DNA of 12,326 nucleotides from an uncultured Nitrosopumilaceae archaeon (lineage in GTDB: Archaea > Thermoproteota > Nitrososphaeria > Nitrososphaerales > Nitrosopumilaceae), in the NCBI GenBank assembly GCA_937875805.1, contig CALFHG010000051.1, positions 1 to 12,326 of the forward strand, written 5' to 3'. A program made the translations under genes and the position numbers. The notes below the pieces were generated by a model. The model was not told where the DNA came from. It ran no database searches and worked only from the letters and a program-made list of their open reading frames with translations. Of the stretch, positions 1-7,615 are shown piece after piece (within the stretch, counting starts at the first letter, position 1; each line of letters opens with the position of its first letter).

Positions 1-116
1 CGAACTCTGTGCTCTTTGTCTTTACCTAATGAAATGATTGAATTGACTTTGTCATAAATTGGAATAATCTCTCGAAGTACATCCATTACTTCTCCCCAAT
101 AACTTCCTAAACCCAT
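1..116 (-). CDS. UbiE-like SAM-dependent methyltransferase, N-terminal fragment
   Basis: The gene runs off the left edge. Only 38 codons from an ATG at 116 are visible, and an in-frame stop at 135-137 limits the start. The translated segment contains IPIYDKVNSIISLGKD (residues 18-33), which matches the N-terminal signature of the UbiE/COQ5 methyltransferases (YDxxNxxxSLGxxxxWR). Those enzymes C-methylate quinone precursors, and a menaquinone-related role would be plausible in an archaeon with an aerobic respiratory chain. The SAM-binding motifs lie outside the window, so a different class I methyltransferase substrate is possible. A TATA-like AATATATT is centred 30 nt before the ATG. The gene is codirectional with the upstream proteasome gene but has its own promoter. 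Confidence 0.6.
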   Translation of the reverse strand, partial: MGLGSYWGEVMDVLREIIPIYDKVNSIISLGKDKEHRV

Positions 117-142
117 ATCTATTGTTTCAGTATACTAGTTTG

Positions 143-150
143 AATATATT
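143..150 (-). promoter_or_regulatory. TATA box of the methyltransferase gene
   Basis: AATATATT on the minus strand is centred about 30 nt before the ATG at 116. That spacing predicts a leaderless or nearly leaderless transcript. The box lies between two 5-bp inverted arms (TTTGA 139-143 and TCAAA 151-155), which may be chance in such AT-rich DNA. Confidence 0.5.
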
Positions 151-167
151 TCAAATCAAAGGTTCTA

Positions 168-890
168 TTATGCTGCAAACTTTGATGTATTTTTAGAATA
201 ATTTTGTAAATCTGATTCTGAAACTTTCTCAAATACTTTGGCTGATGTTGTAATTTTTGCCATCTTTATGTTATTTACGCCGTCTTTTGCTTCTGCTTTT
301 AGATTAATTGCTGCAATGGCTAATGCTGCTGCATCATCCAAACTCAAATCCTCTTTGTAATGTTTTTCTAAAAATGCATTTACATCATCAGCACCTGCAC
401 CAATTGCAACTGCTGAAAATTGGACATATGTTCCACTAGGATCTGTGACATAGATTGATTCTCCTTTTTGATCAATTCCTGCAATTATCATAGAAACACC
501 ATTTGGACGTACTCCGCCATATTGTGTAAATTGATGAGCTTGATCTGCTAGATGTTTTGCAACTGTTCCAACTTCGACTGATTCATCATATGTCATTCTA
601 TTTCCTTGTGAGAAAAATCGTGCGCCATCAACTTGAACACGTGCATCTGGAATGTATCCTGCTGCTGCAACACCTATGTGATAATCTACTTGGAATATTT
701 TTTGAGTAATATTTTTAGTTTGTAAAGTTCGAGGTTTTTCTTCAACTGCCATGATGACTCCTTCTTTACTGCTGATGCCGATAGCTAAAGTTCCTCTTTT
801 TACTGTCTCAATAGCGTATTCCACTTGGTATATTCTACCATCTGGTGAATACATGGTTGGTGTCATATCGTAACCGCGTGATGCCATCAT
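168..890 (-). CDS. psmA: Archaeal proteasome subunit alpha
   Basis: This is the alpha subunit of the 20S proteasome. Seven copies form each outer ring, which gates entry of unfolded proteins and docks the regulatory ATPase. The 240 residues fit the family length. The N-terminal signature GYD...YSPDGRIYQVEYA (residues 6-26) is clear, followed by KRGTLAIGI (31-39) and QYGGVRPNGVSMIIAGID in the middle. There is no pro-peptide and no N-terminal catalytic threonine, which excludes a beta subunit. Lys64 aligns with the Thermoplasma Lys66 that receives the HbYX tail of the activator. The gate residues Tyr7, Asp8, Pro16 and Tyr25 are kept, but the arginine of the usual YDR motif is Met9. Two adjacent ATGs (890 and 887) could start translation. 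A TATA element 30 nt before 890 favours the first. Confidence 0.95.
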   Translation of the reverse strand: MMASRGYDMTPTMYSPDGRIYQVEYAIETVKRGTLAIGISSKEGVIMAVEEKPRTLQTKNITQKIFQVDYHIGVAAAGYIPDARVQVDGARFFSQGNRMTYDESVEVGTVAKHLADQAHQFTQYGGVRPNGVSMIIAGIDQKGESIYVTDPSGTYVQFSAVAIGAGADDVNAFLEKHYKEDLSLDDAAALAIAAINLKAEAKDGVNNIKMAKITTSAKVFEKVSESDLQNYSKNTSKFAA

Positions 891-914
891 ATCATCTCGA
901 GTCCATTCTCAGTC

Positions 915-921
915 AATTTAA
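915..921 (-). promoter_or_regulatory. TATA box of psmA
   Basis: TTAAATT on the minus strand lies 25-31 nt before the first psmA ATG at 890. It lies in the 111-bp divergent spacer shared with the winged-helix gene, between the short inverted arms CAATT (914-918) and AATTG (926-930). Confidence 0.5.
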
Positions 922-965
922 GGGTAATTGTCTTGCCTGAATATGGATGAAATATGGAAATAGGG

Positions 966-972
966 TTTTAAA
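966..972 (+). promoter_or_regulatory. TATA box of the winged-helix gene
   Basis: TTTTAAA ends 30 nt before the ATG at 1002. The competing TTG at 978 begins only 5 nt after this box, so it would lie upstream of any transcript started here. This favours 1002 as the real start. Confidence 0.5.
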
Positions 973-1001
973 CAAAATTGACTTTAGTTAATTTAGGAAA
1001 A

Positions 1002-1385
1002 ATGGTCAATCAACTACTAGAATTCAAAGAAATCATTAGATCAAAACAAGTTTCAGGGCAAAGAAAAACCGACAAGCAAACTAGGAATCTCTTACTTTAC
1101 TTGTTCACCAGCACAAGAGGTGGATTCACACGATTACGAATCATCATACATTTACTAGATCAACCATACAATACACATCAATTATCAAAGGAACTTGAAC
1201 TTGACTACAAAGCAGTTCAACATCATATGAAGGTCCTTGAGAAAAATAACATGGTTTCAAAAATTGGTGAAAAATATGGTGCAATATTTCATTTGTCAAA
1301 CTTTCTTGAAATTAACATCGGTGCACTTGATGAGGCAATTGATAAATTGGATAGAAAACTAAATCACACCAAAATCTACATGTAA
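1002..1385 (+). CDS. Winged helix-turn-helix transcriptional regulator (ArsR-like)
   Basis: A 127-residue, probably cytoplasmic DNA-binding protein. The winged-helix core spans about residues 42-98. It has a first helix (FTRLRIIIHLL), then THQLSKELELDYKAVQHHMK with the typical ArsR-like recognition helix (DYKAVQHHMKVLEKNNMV), and a wing with GEKYGAIFHLS. The N-terminus (1-30) is basic and probably helical, and the C-terminus (105-122) is an amphipathic helix that could dimerise. No metal-binding cysteines are present, so metal sensing is unlikely. The frame also has a TTG at 978, but the TATA box placement supports ATG 1002. The gene is divergent from psmA and lies 72 nt upstream of gdhA, so either could be a target. 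This is inference only, since no ligand or target can be read from the sequence. Confidence 0.75.
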   Translation: MVNQLLEFKEIIRSKQVSGQRKTDKQTRNLLLYLFTSTRGGFTRLRIIIHLLDQPYNTHQLSKELELDYKAVQHHMKVLEKNNMVSKIGEKYGAIFHLSNFLEINIGALDEAIDKLDRKLNHTKIYM

Positions 1386-1413
1386 TTTAATTTTTGAATT
1401 TGCGATCTGAAAA

Positions 1414-1433
1414 TTTGAACTAAAGTTAATATA
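1414..1433 (+). promoter_or_regulatory. gdhA promoter (BRE/TATA-like)
   Basis: TTTGAACTAAAGTTAATATA forms a BRE-like AAAG followed by a TATA box. AATATA begins exactly 30 nt before the TTG start at 1458. Almost the same element, with AATATA at the same -30 offset, precedes the CoA-synthetase gene at 4049. The match supports both the promoter call and the TTG start. Confidence 0.65.
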
Positions 1434-1457
1434 ATATACAGATTTTGGAAATACATC

Positions 1458-2732
1458 TTGATCAAAAACGATCCTTTTGCTAATGCAACAAAACAAGTTA
1501 ATGATGCTTGTGATATAATTGGAATTAAAGACAAAGGAATTCGTGAATATTTGGCAATGCCAAATAAAGTTTTGAGAGTTAAAATTCCAGTGAAAATGGA
1601 TAATGGTAAAATTAGAATTTTTACCGGATTTAGAAGTCAACATAATAATGACCGAGGTCCATACAAAGGTGGTATTCGTTATTTTAATCCTGAAGGTGGG
1701 GTAGAGTACATGGAACGTGAAGTCATGGCACTTTCATCATGGATGACTTGGAAATGTGCAATTGTTGATATTCCACTCGGTGGTGGTAAAGGCGGTATCT
1801 ATGTTAATCCAAAAACTGAAAAACTTAGTGAAGGTGAGCTAGAGAGACTTACTAGAGGATTTGCATTTAAAATTAATGAAATCATTGGTCCTGGAAAAGA
1901 TATTCCTGCACCTGATGTATACACCACAGGAAAAGAAATGACACAAATCATGGATACATTTAACAAATTAAATGGCAACATATCTACACCTGGTGTAATT
2001 ACAGGAAAACCAATCTCAATGGGAGGTTCACTTGCAAGAAATGTTGCAACTGGTTTAGGTGCAGCATATTGTGTAAGAGAAGCTGCTAAAGTATTAAAAA
2101 TTAATCTTAAAACTGCCAAAGTCGTTTTACAAGGATTTGGAAATGCATCTACTTTTACAGGTATCTATTTGGAGAAAATGGGTGCCAAAGTTATAGGTGC
2201 CAGTGATTCCAAGGGTTCTATTTTGTTTGAAAAAGGATCTCCAGTTAGTAAACTAATGGAGTATAAGAAAAAAACTGGATCTGTAGTTGGATTTCCTGGA
2301 AGCAAAAAAGTATCGACTGAAGAATTACTTACTGCTAAATGCGATATTCTAGTTCCAGGTGCATTAGAGAATCAAATCGATGCAAAGATTGCAAAGAATC
2401 TCAAATGTAAAATTATTGCAGAAGCTGCAAATGGCCCAACATTACCTGAGGCTGATCCAATCATTGAACAAAAGAAAATTCTAGTAATCCCTGATATTTT
2501 GGCAAACTCTGGCGGTGTATGTATTTCATACTTAGAATGGGTTCAAAACAACATGGGTTACTATTGGACCTTTGATGAAGTTGCAAATAAAATGGAAGCA
2601 AACATCACAAAAGGATTCAAAGATGCATACACACTCTCTAAAAAACACAAAGTTGACATGAGAAAAGCAACTATGGTTCTAGCCGTTGAAAGAGTTCTAG
2701 AAGCCTTTAATCAAAAAGGTATTTGGCCTTAA
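1458..2732 (+). CDS. gdhA: Glutamate dehydrogenase
   Basis: Catalyses reversible reductive amination of 2-oxoglutarate to glutamate in the cytoplasm. In an ammonia oxidiser it is a likely route of ammonium assimilation. The 424 residues are typical of the hexameric GDH family. The substrate-site motif GPYKGGIRY gives Lys70. Lys99 (TWKCAIVDIP) and Lys111 (GGGKGG) are spaced 12 apart, like Clostridium Lys113 and catalytic Lys125. Asp153 lies in PAPDVYTTG. The Rossmann fold follows with QGFGNAST (225-232), and NSGGVCISYLEWVQN is present near the C-terminus. Whether NAD or NADP is used cannot be settled from the sequence. Translation starts at TTG: no in-frame ATG occurs until residue 34, and the promoter sits exactly 30 nt upstream. 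The gene ends 2 nt from the stop of the convergent TOPRIM gene. A leucine/valine dehydrogenase is the main alternative but fits the motifs and length less well. Confidence 0.95.
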   Translation: MIKNDPFANATKQVNDACDIIGIKDKGIREYLAMPNKVLRVKIPVKMDNGKIRIFTGFRSQHNNDRGPYKGGIRYFNPEGGVEYMEREVMALSSWMTWKCAIVDIPLGGGKGGIYVNPKTEKLSEGELERLTRGFAFKINEIIGPGKDIPAPDVYTTGKEMTQIMDTFNKLNGNISTPGVITGKPISMGGSLARNVATGLGAAYCVREAAKVLKINLKTAKVVLQGFGNASTFTGIYLEKMGAKVIGASDSKGSILFEKGSPVSKLMEYKKKTGSVVGFPGSKKVSTEELLTAKCDILVPGALENQIDAKIAKNLKCKIIAEAANGPTLPEADPIIEQKKILVIPDILANSGGVCISYLEWVQNNMGYYWTFDEVANKMEANITKGFKDAYTLSKKHKVDMRKATMVLAVERVLEAFNQKGIWP

Positions 2733-2734
2733 TC

Positions 2735-3112
2735 TTAGATCAAGTAAGACTCGTAACTCACTAATTGCTCAATAAACATAATTTTTCCTTTTGTTATGAT
2801 CCGTAATTTTCTTTTGAAAGTAAGATCTACTTTTGTTCTTCTTTGTAATAGTTGAATTGTTTTTCCAGTTAATGTTCTGCCTTTTTTGTCTCTATCAAAA
2901 AGAATCACTAATCTCTCATACTTTGCAACCGAATCTGCAAAATTAACCATGCCTGTAAATCTATGAAATTCTAAAACTTTCCCACTGTAGCCAAGTTTTC
3001 TTAAAGCATTAGAATCTCGCTTTCCTTCAACTATCACAACACTGTTTTCTAAAGTGTTTAATTGAAAAATAAAATCTTTCAATTCTAGAATTTCTTCTTC
3101 AGATACTAACAC
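2735..3112 (-). CDS. Small stand-alone TOPRIM domain protein
   Basis: With a GTG start at 3112 this is a 125-residue protein that is almost only a TOPRIM fold. The metal-binding glutamate is Glu29 in VVIVEGKRD, and the DxD pair is Asp73/Asp75 in LVILFDRDKKG. The HRFTG segment lies between them. The C-terminal 40 residues are strongly basic (QRRTK, FKRKLR), suggesting nucleic-acid binding. Single-TOPRIM proteins of this size resemble RNase M5 and the archaeal small primase-like group, so an RNA-processing or DNA-repair nuclease is likely. The exact substrate is not visible. The frame stays open to a TTG at 3175 (146 aa), but the extra residues look non-conserved and would cross the promoter of the divergent gene. 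TTTTAATA at 3134-3141 lies at the expected distance from the GTG. The gene converges on gdhA with a 2-nt gap and no room for a terminator. Confidence 0.8.
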   Translation of the reverse strand: MLVSEEEILELKDFIFQLNTLENSVVIVEGKRDSNALRKLGYSGKVLEFHRFTGMVNFADSVAKYERLVILFDRDKKGRTLTGKTIQLLQRRTKVDLTFKRKLRIITKGKIMFIEQLVSYESYLI

Positions 3113-3133
3113 ACTATGTGATTCATTTTGACA

Positions 3134-3141
3134 TATTAAAA
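3134..3141 (-). promoter_or_regulatory. Probable TATA box of the TOPRIM gene
   Basis: TTTTAATA on the minus strand lies 22-29 nt before the GTG at 3112. A second candidate, TATATT at 3206-3211, would instead serve the longer TTG start at 3175. Confidence 0.4.
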
Positions 3142-3148
3142 CAGAGCA

Positions 3149-3156
3149 TATTTTTA
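3149..3156 (+). promoter_or_regulatory. TATA box of the small-protein/amidotransferase operon
   Basis: TATTTTTA lies 25-32 nt before the ATG at 3181. It predicts a nearly leaderless transcript covering the 46-aa gene and the amidotransferase gene 4 nt behind it. Confidence 0.45.
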
Positions 3157-3180
3157 CTTCTAGAGATCTTACCAAATAAG

Positions 3181-3321
3181 ATGAAAACAGAATTAGAAAT
3201 TGCTGAATATAGAAAAGTGATAGAAGAAAGATTAGTAAAAACTAAATCCATGGATGCCATGAAATACTATCAAGGAGTACTTAGATGTCTTGAGTGGGTA
3301 GTTACAGGACTAGACGTTTAG
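3181..3321 (+). CDS. Conserved-looking 46-residue small protein
   Basis: A very short gene of 46 codons from ATG 3181 to TAG. I do not recognise a family. The protein is mostly helical and charged. Residues 3-22 (TELEIAEYRKVIEERLVKTK) form a likely amphipathic helix, and residues 24-43 (MDAMKYYQGVLRCLEWVVTG) form a second one with hydrophobic and aromatic residues. There is no transmembrane stretch and only one cysteine, so a helical hairpin that binds a partner protein is plausible. The frame opens earlier, at a GTG at 3118, but that start would lie upstream of the TATA box. The stop is 4 nt from the ATG of the amidotransferase, so the two are almost surely cotranscribed. The small protein could be its regulator or accessory subunit, by context only. 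Confidence 0.65.
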   Translation: MKTELEIAEYRKVIEERLVKTKSMDAMKYYQGVLRCLEWVVTGLDV

Positions 3322-3325
3322 AAAA

Positions 3326-4009
3326 ATGTCCAATGTACTTCTTGTACAAAATACACGAGTAGAAGGTTCTGGATACTTGGGTGAACTTTTACAAAATGAT
3401 GGATTTGAAATCACATCAGTAAATGCAAAACATGAAAAACTTCCCGACCGAGATTTTTCCCTAATTGTAATTTTAGGTGCACCTGAAAGTGCAAATGATG
3501 ATTTAGAATATCTAAAGGCTGAACAACAATTGATCAAAAATTCTGTGGAAAAAAATATTCCTGTACTTGGAATTTGTTTAGGTTCACAATTAATTGCTAA
3601 AACATTTGGTGCCAAAGTGTACAGTGGACCAAAAAAAGAAATTGGTTTTTATCATGATTTGAAAATTAATAGCGAATCTTCATTTTTTTCTGGTTTCAAA
3701 AACCCATTTACTGTGTTTCATTGGCATGGTGATACCTTTGATTTACCTAAAGGTTCAATCCGATTAGCCTCATCTGAGCACTATGAAAATCAGGCATTTC
3801 AATACAAAAGTGCAATAGGTTTACAATTTCATTTAGAGGTAAATGAGGAGATGGTGAATTTGTGGCTTGATAATACTGAAGAAAAATTACAAAAAATACC
3901 CTATATCGATCCACATAAAATCCGTTCAGAAATCAATGAAAATATTTCAATTGTAAAATCAAATATGAAGAATTTTTACAACAATTTTAAATTATCATTT
4001 GATCTTTGA
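3326..4009 (+). CDS. Class I glutamine amidotransferase (GMP synthase-like)
   Basis: A 227-residue stand-alone GATase1 domain that should hydrolyse glutamine and deliver ammonia to an unknown acceptor. The nucleophile elbow is GICLGSQLIA, with Cys84. The catalytic His169 and Glu171 lie in LQFHLEV. The ILGAPES segment (49-55) matches the oxyanion strand, and FHWHGDTFDLP (131-141) is typical of the GMP-synthase-like subgroup. About 50 C-terminal residues after the catalytic triad are helical and lysine-rich. No synthetase domain is attached or adjacent, so this is probably not GuaA itself. Class I amidotransferase-like enzymes of this subgroup include gamma-glutamyl hydrolases, so a hydrolase role is an alternative. 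The gene lies 4 nt after the small-protein gene, and its stop overlaps the promoter element of the next gene. Location between GDH and the carbon-fixation genes hints at nitrogen metabolism. Confidence 0.85.
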   Translation: MSNVLLVQNTRVEGSGYLGELLQNDGFEITSVNAKHEKLPDRDFSLIVILGAPESANDDLEYLKAEQQLIKNSVEKNIPVLGICLGSQLIAKTFGAKVYSGPKKEIGFYHDLKINSESSFFSGFKNPFTVFHWHGDTFDLPKGSIRLASSEHYENQAFQYKSAIGLQFHLEVNEEMVNLWLDNTEEKLQKIPYIDPHKIRSEINENISIVKSNMKNFYNNFKLSFDL

Positions 4010-4024
4010 CCAAAGTTTAATATA
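4005..4024 (+). promoter_or_regulatory. Promoter of the 3-hydroxypropionyl-CoA synthetase gene
   Basis: TTTGACCAAAGTTTAATATA repeats the gdhA promoter with small indels. AATATA again starts exactly 30 nt before the start codon (4049). The element overlaps the TGA of the amidotransferase gene, so the synthetase can be expressed separately from the gene in front of it. Confidence 0.65.
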
Positions 4025-4048
4025 CTTAATTCTAATTTTATCGATCGA

Positions 4049-6172
4049 ATGGTAACTGCTGTTAAGAAAATTTTTGAAGACACTATTCAAACCAATCACA
4101 AAGTTATCACTGAAGAATTATCAAAAAATATTCTCAAAACTTATGGCATTAAAGTTCCACCTTACACGTTAGCAACATCTGCTGAAGAAGCAGTAAAACA
4201 AGCAAAGAAAATTGGATTTCCTCTTGTAATGAAAGTAGTATCACCACAAATTTTACACAAGACTGATGTTGGTGGAGTTAAAGTTGGATTAGAAAATGTA
4301 TCTGATGTTAAAAAAACATTCACAGACATGTATGGTCGTTTATCTAAGAAAAAAGGTGTTGATGTAAAAGGAATTCTTTTGGAGAAGATGGTTCCAAAAG
4401 GAGGAGTTGAACTAATAGTTGGTATTCAAAATGATCCACAATTCGGTCCAATGATTATGGTTGGATTAGGTGGTATAATGACTGAAGTCTTCAAAGATGT
4501 TGCATTTAGAATGCTTCCAATTACAACATCTGATGCAAAATCAATGCTCAATGAACTAAAAGGCTCAAAACTCCTCAAAGGATTCCGTGGCAGTGCCCCA
4601 ATTGACATGAACATGATTACAAAGGCACTTGTTCAAATTGGAAAGATGGGCGTAGATAATGCAGATTATGTTAACAGCATTGACTTTAATCCTGTAATTG
4701 TATATCCTAAATCTTACTTTGTAGTGGATGCAAAGATTATTCTAAATAATAAATTAAGAAAGAATTCAATTTCAAAAGAAAAACCAAACATCACTTCAAT
4801 GGAGTCATTCTTTACTCCAAAGTCTGTTGCACTAGTTGGAGCATCTGCAACTCCTGGAAAAATTGGTAATTCTGTATTAGATGCACTTGGAAAACAAGAT
4901 TACAAAGGTAAAGTATATCCAATTAATCCTAAACAAACATCAATTCTTGGAATTAAATGTTATCCGTCATTGGATGCAATAGAAGATAAAATTGATCTGG
5001 TCGTTGTCTGTATTGATCTTTCAGCATGTGGCCCAATTATGAAGACTTGTGCTAAGAAAGGAATTCATAATGTTGTAATCGTTTCTGGTGGTGGTAAAGA
5101 GCTTGGTGGTGACAGGGCTGCAATGGAAGCTGAAGTAAAAGAATTATCTATAAAACACAAAATTCGTGTAATTGGTCCTAATTGTATTGGAATGTTTAAT
5201 GCAGCAAATAGACTTGATTGCGCATTTCAGGGACAAGACAGAATGGTACGTTCAAAATTAGGCCCTGTTGCATTTTTCTCACAAAGTGGAACAATGGGAA
5301 TTAGCATGTTGGAAAGTGCTGATTTGTTTGGTTTATCAAAAATGATTAGTTTTGGAAATCGCTCTGATGTTGATGAAGCAGACATGATATGGTATGCTGC
5401 AAATGATCCTCAAACTAAAGTAATTGGATTATACGTTGAAGGATTCGGTGATGGTAGAAAATTCATCAATACTGCTAAACGTGTGATGAAAGAGGCAAAG
5501 AAACCTATCGTTATTTGGAAGAGTGGTAGAACTGCTGCAGGTGCAAAACAAGCTGCATCACATACAGGCTCACTTGGAGGCTCAAATGCAATGATTATGG
5601 GCGCATTCAAGCAAGCAGGAATTATTTCAGTTGACAGTTATCAAGAACTAGTTGGAGTCTTAAAGGCACTAGCATGGCAACCTCCTGCAAAGGGTAACCG
5701 TGTTGCTATGACTAGTAACGGTGCTGGTCCAATGATTGGCGGAATTGATCAATTAGAAAGATTAGGTCTTACAATAGGAAAACTCACTCCACCAATTGCC
5801 AAAAAAATAAAGGATCATTTCCCAGCTACTGTCCCTATTCATAACGGTAATCCTGCAGATGTGGGTGGTGGTGCAACTGCAGATGATTATAGATTTGTTA
5901 TTCAACAATTTTTAGATGAAAATAATATTGATATTGCAATGCCATGGTTTGTCTTCCAAGATGATCCACTTGAAGAAACAATTGTTGGTTATCTAGATGA
6001 ACTCTCAAAGAAAAAGAAGAAACCCATTATCGCTGGAGGTAATGGTGGTCCATATACTGAAAAAATGATAAAATTAATTGAGAAACATAATGTTCCAGTT
6101 TATCAAGATCTCCGTACTTGGGTTGCAGCAGCATCTGCATTAGCTCAATGGGGCAAAGTACTCGGAAAATAG
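4049..6172 (+). CDS. 3-hydroxypropionyl-CoA synthetase (ADP-forming)
   Basis: A 707-residue ADP-forming acyl-CoA synthetase. In thaumarchaea this type activates 3-hydroxypropionate to its CoA ester in the energy-saving 3-hydroxypropionate/4-hydroxybutyrate carbon-fixation cycle, producing ADP rather than AMP. The N-terminal part (about 1-235) is the ATP-grasp (beta-like) domain, with [21 protein letters not shown] and His70 matching the beta-subunit His71 of the Korarchaeum enzyme. A CoA-binding Rossmann domain follows (about 252-380; [27 protein letters not shown]). The succinyl-CoA-ligase-like part contains the phosphohistidine loop ASHTGSLGG with His505. The fused beta-alpha order is as in the thaumarchaeal enzymes. 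The adjacent downstream crotonase gene reproduces the gene pair known in Nitrosopumilus maritimus (Nmar_1309/Nmar_1308). A 4-hydroxybutyryl-CoA or acetyl-CoA synthetase is the alternative, and sequence alone does not fix the substrate. Confidence 0.87.
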   Translation: MVTAVKKIFEDTIQTNHKVITEELSKNILKTYGIKVPPYTLATSAEEAVKQAKKIGFPLVMKVVSPQILHKTDVGGVKVGLENVSDVKKTFTDMYGRLSKKKGVDVKGILLEKMVPKGGVELIVGIQNDPQFGPMIMVGLGGIMTEVFKDVAFRMLPITTSDAKSMLNELKGSKLLKGFRGSAPIDMNMITKALVQIGKMGVDNADYVNSIDFNPVIVYPKSYFVVDAKIILNNKLRKNSISKEKPNITSMESFFTPKSVALVGASATPGKIGNSVLDALGKQDYKGKVYPINPKQTSILGIKCYPSLDAIEDKIDLVVVCIDLSACGPIMKTCAKKGIHNVVIVSGGGKELGGDRAAMEAEVKELSIKHKIRVIGPNCIGMFNAANRLDCAFQGQDRMVRSKLGPVAFFSQSGTMGISMLESADLFGLSKMISFGNRSDVDEADMIWYAANDPQTKVIGLYVEGFGDGRKFINTAKRVMKEAKKPIVIWKSGRTAAGAKQAASHTGSLGGSNAMIMGAFKQAGIISVDSYQELVGVLKALAWQPPAKGNRVAMTSNGAGPMIGGIDQLERLGLTIGKLTPPIAKKIKDHFPATVPIHNGNPADVGGGATADDYRFVIQQFLDENNIDIAMPWFVFQDDPLEETIVGYLDELSKKKKKPIIAGGNGGPYTEKMIKLIEKHNVPVYQDLRTWVAAASALAQWGKVLGK

Positions 6173-6970
<798 letters not shown>

Positions 6971-7000
6971 CTATTTCTAATTTCTTCTTTATTTTATTAA

Positions 7001-7030
7001 AAAATAGGGTTAGTTTTCTAACTCTATTTT
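7001..7030. terminator. Hairpin between convergent genes
   Basis: Arms 7001-7013 (AAAATAGGGTTAG) and 7018-7030 (CTAACTCTATTTT) pair over 13 positions around a TTTT loop. The only imperfection is one G-U pair in the plus-strand RNA (an A-C mismatch in the minus-strand RNA). The right arm contains the stop codon of the cupredoxin gene (7024-7026). It lies after a pyrimidine-rich stretch that follows the crotonase gene (6972-6997). A bidirectional terminator or a 3'-end stabiliser is the simplest reading. Confidence 0.5.
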
Positions 7031-7548
7031 ACGGTTACCAGTCCTACTCTCCAAGGATGAAATGAGCAAAAGTAATTGTAAATTCCAGATTCCTCAAATG
7101 TAAATTCAAATCTATCCCCCGTGTTCAACGGTGCACTGTTAAACATGTCAATTACTTTTCCCACTTCATCTTGACTTTGAATTGTATGTGGAACAGAATC
7201 TTCATTTGCCCATATGACTGTTGTACCTGTAGGAATTTCCAGATTCAATGGGGAGTAAAATCCTACACTTGAAACATCAAAATTCCCATTAGGTATTATT
7301 ATTGTGGCTTCCATAATTTCTGAAACTATCTCTTCTGTACTGCCTATTACTATAATTCCATTATCGATCAAAAATTTAATTGCGTTAAGAAATTCTGTTT
7401 CTGAAATATCTCCTTGACCGTACCATAATGCATTATTTTTTATCCATTCTGGAACTGATTCTGCAATTGCTTCGTTAGCTGTAAACGAAACTAGTAAGAT
7501 TGAAAACATTATTGTTAGAACAGATATTTTCATTGATCTGTGTTTCAT
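7024..7548 (-). CDS. Secreted cupredoxin (plastocyanin-like blue copper protein)
   Basis: A 174-residue exported protein read from ATG 7548. A TTG two codons upstream is less likely because TTTAATAAA lies 24-32 nt before the ATG. The N-terminus is a signal peptide: basic MKHRSMK, a hydrophobic core ISVLTIMFSILLVSF, and a probable cleavage after NEAIA. Next comes a short module VPEWIKNNALWYGQGDISETEFLNAIKFLIDNGII (residues 32-66), of a type common in thaumarchaeal surface proteins. The cupredoxin domain covers about 80-174, with His121 (SVPHTI), Cys161 and His164 (YFCSFHPW) as type 1 copper ligands. The position three after His164, where a plastocyanin or amicyanin has methionine, is Arg167. 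Ammonia-oxidising archaea use many such copper proteins as likely periplasmic electron carriers. The arginine leaves redox tuning or even copper binding open. Confidence 0.88.
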   Translation of the reverse strand: MKHRSMKISVLTIMFSILLVSFTANEAIAESVPEWIKNNALWYGQGDISETEFLNAIKFLIDNGIIVIGSTEEIVSEIMEATIIIPNGNFDVSSVGFYSPLNLEIPTGTTVIWANEDSVPHTIQSQDEVGKVIDMFNSAPLNTGDRFEFTFEESGIYNYFCSFHPWRVGLVTVK

Positions 7549-7571
7549 ATTCAAAAATACCTTTTAGAGAA

Positions 7572-7580
7572 TTTATTAAA
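7572..7580 (-). promoter_or_regulatory. TATA box of the cupredoxin gene
   Basis: TTTAATAAA on the minus strand lies 24-32 nt before ATG 7548. Between this box and the TATA of the divergent regulator gene lie three TGCA tetramers at 7587, 7597 and 7602, which stand out in the AT-rich spacer. Confidence 0.5.
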
Positions 7581-7615
7581 TGAGTATGCATTGTCTTGCA
7601 GTGCAGTCTAATCCA

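Noticed and set aside
1359..1643. Open frame on the minus strand across the gdhA start and promoter
   Set aside because: It overlaps the winged-helix stop, the gdhA promoter and the conserved GDH N-terminus. The translation is low-complexity N/F/I-rich and resembles no family.
1799..2119. Open frame antisense to gdhA
   Set aside because: It lies wholly inside conserved GDH coding sequence and has a P/S/L-rich composition typical of an antisense shadow.
3310..3615. Open frame antisense to the amidotransferase
   Set aside because: It covers the catalytic Cys84 motif of the real gene in the opposite strand, with no family features of its own.
5410..5610. Open frames antisense to the CoA synthetase (also 4426-4614)
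   Set aside because: They are short, without promoter, and fully inside strongly conserved synthetase motifs, including the phosphohistidine loop.
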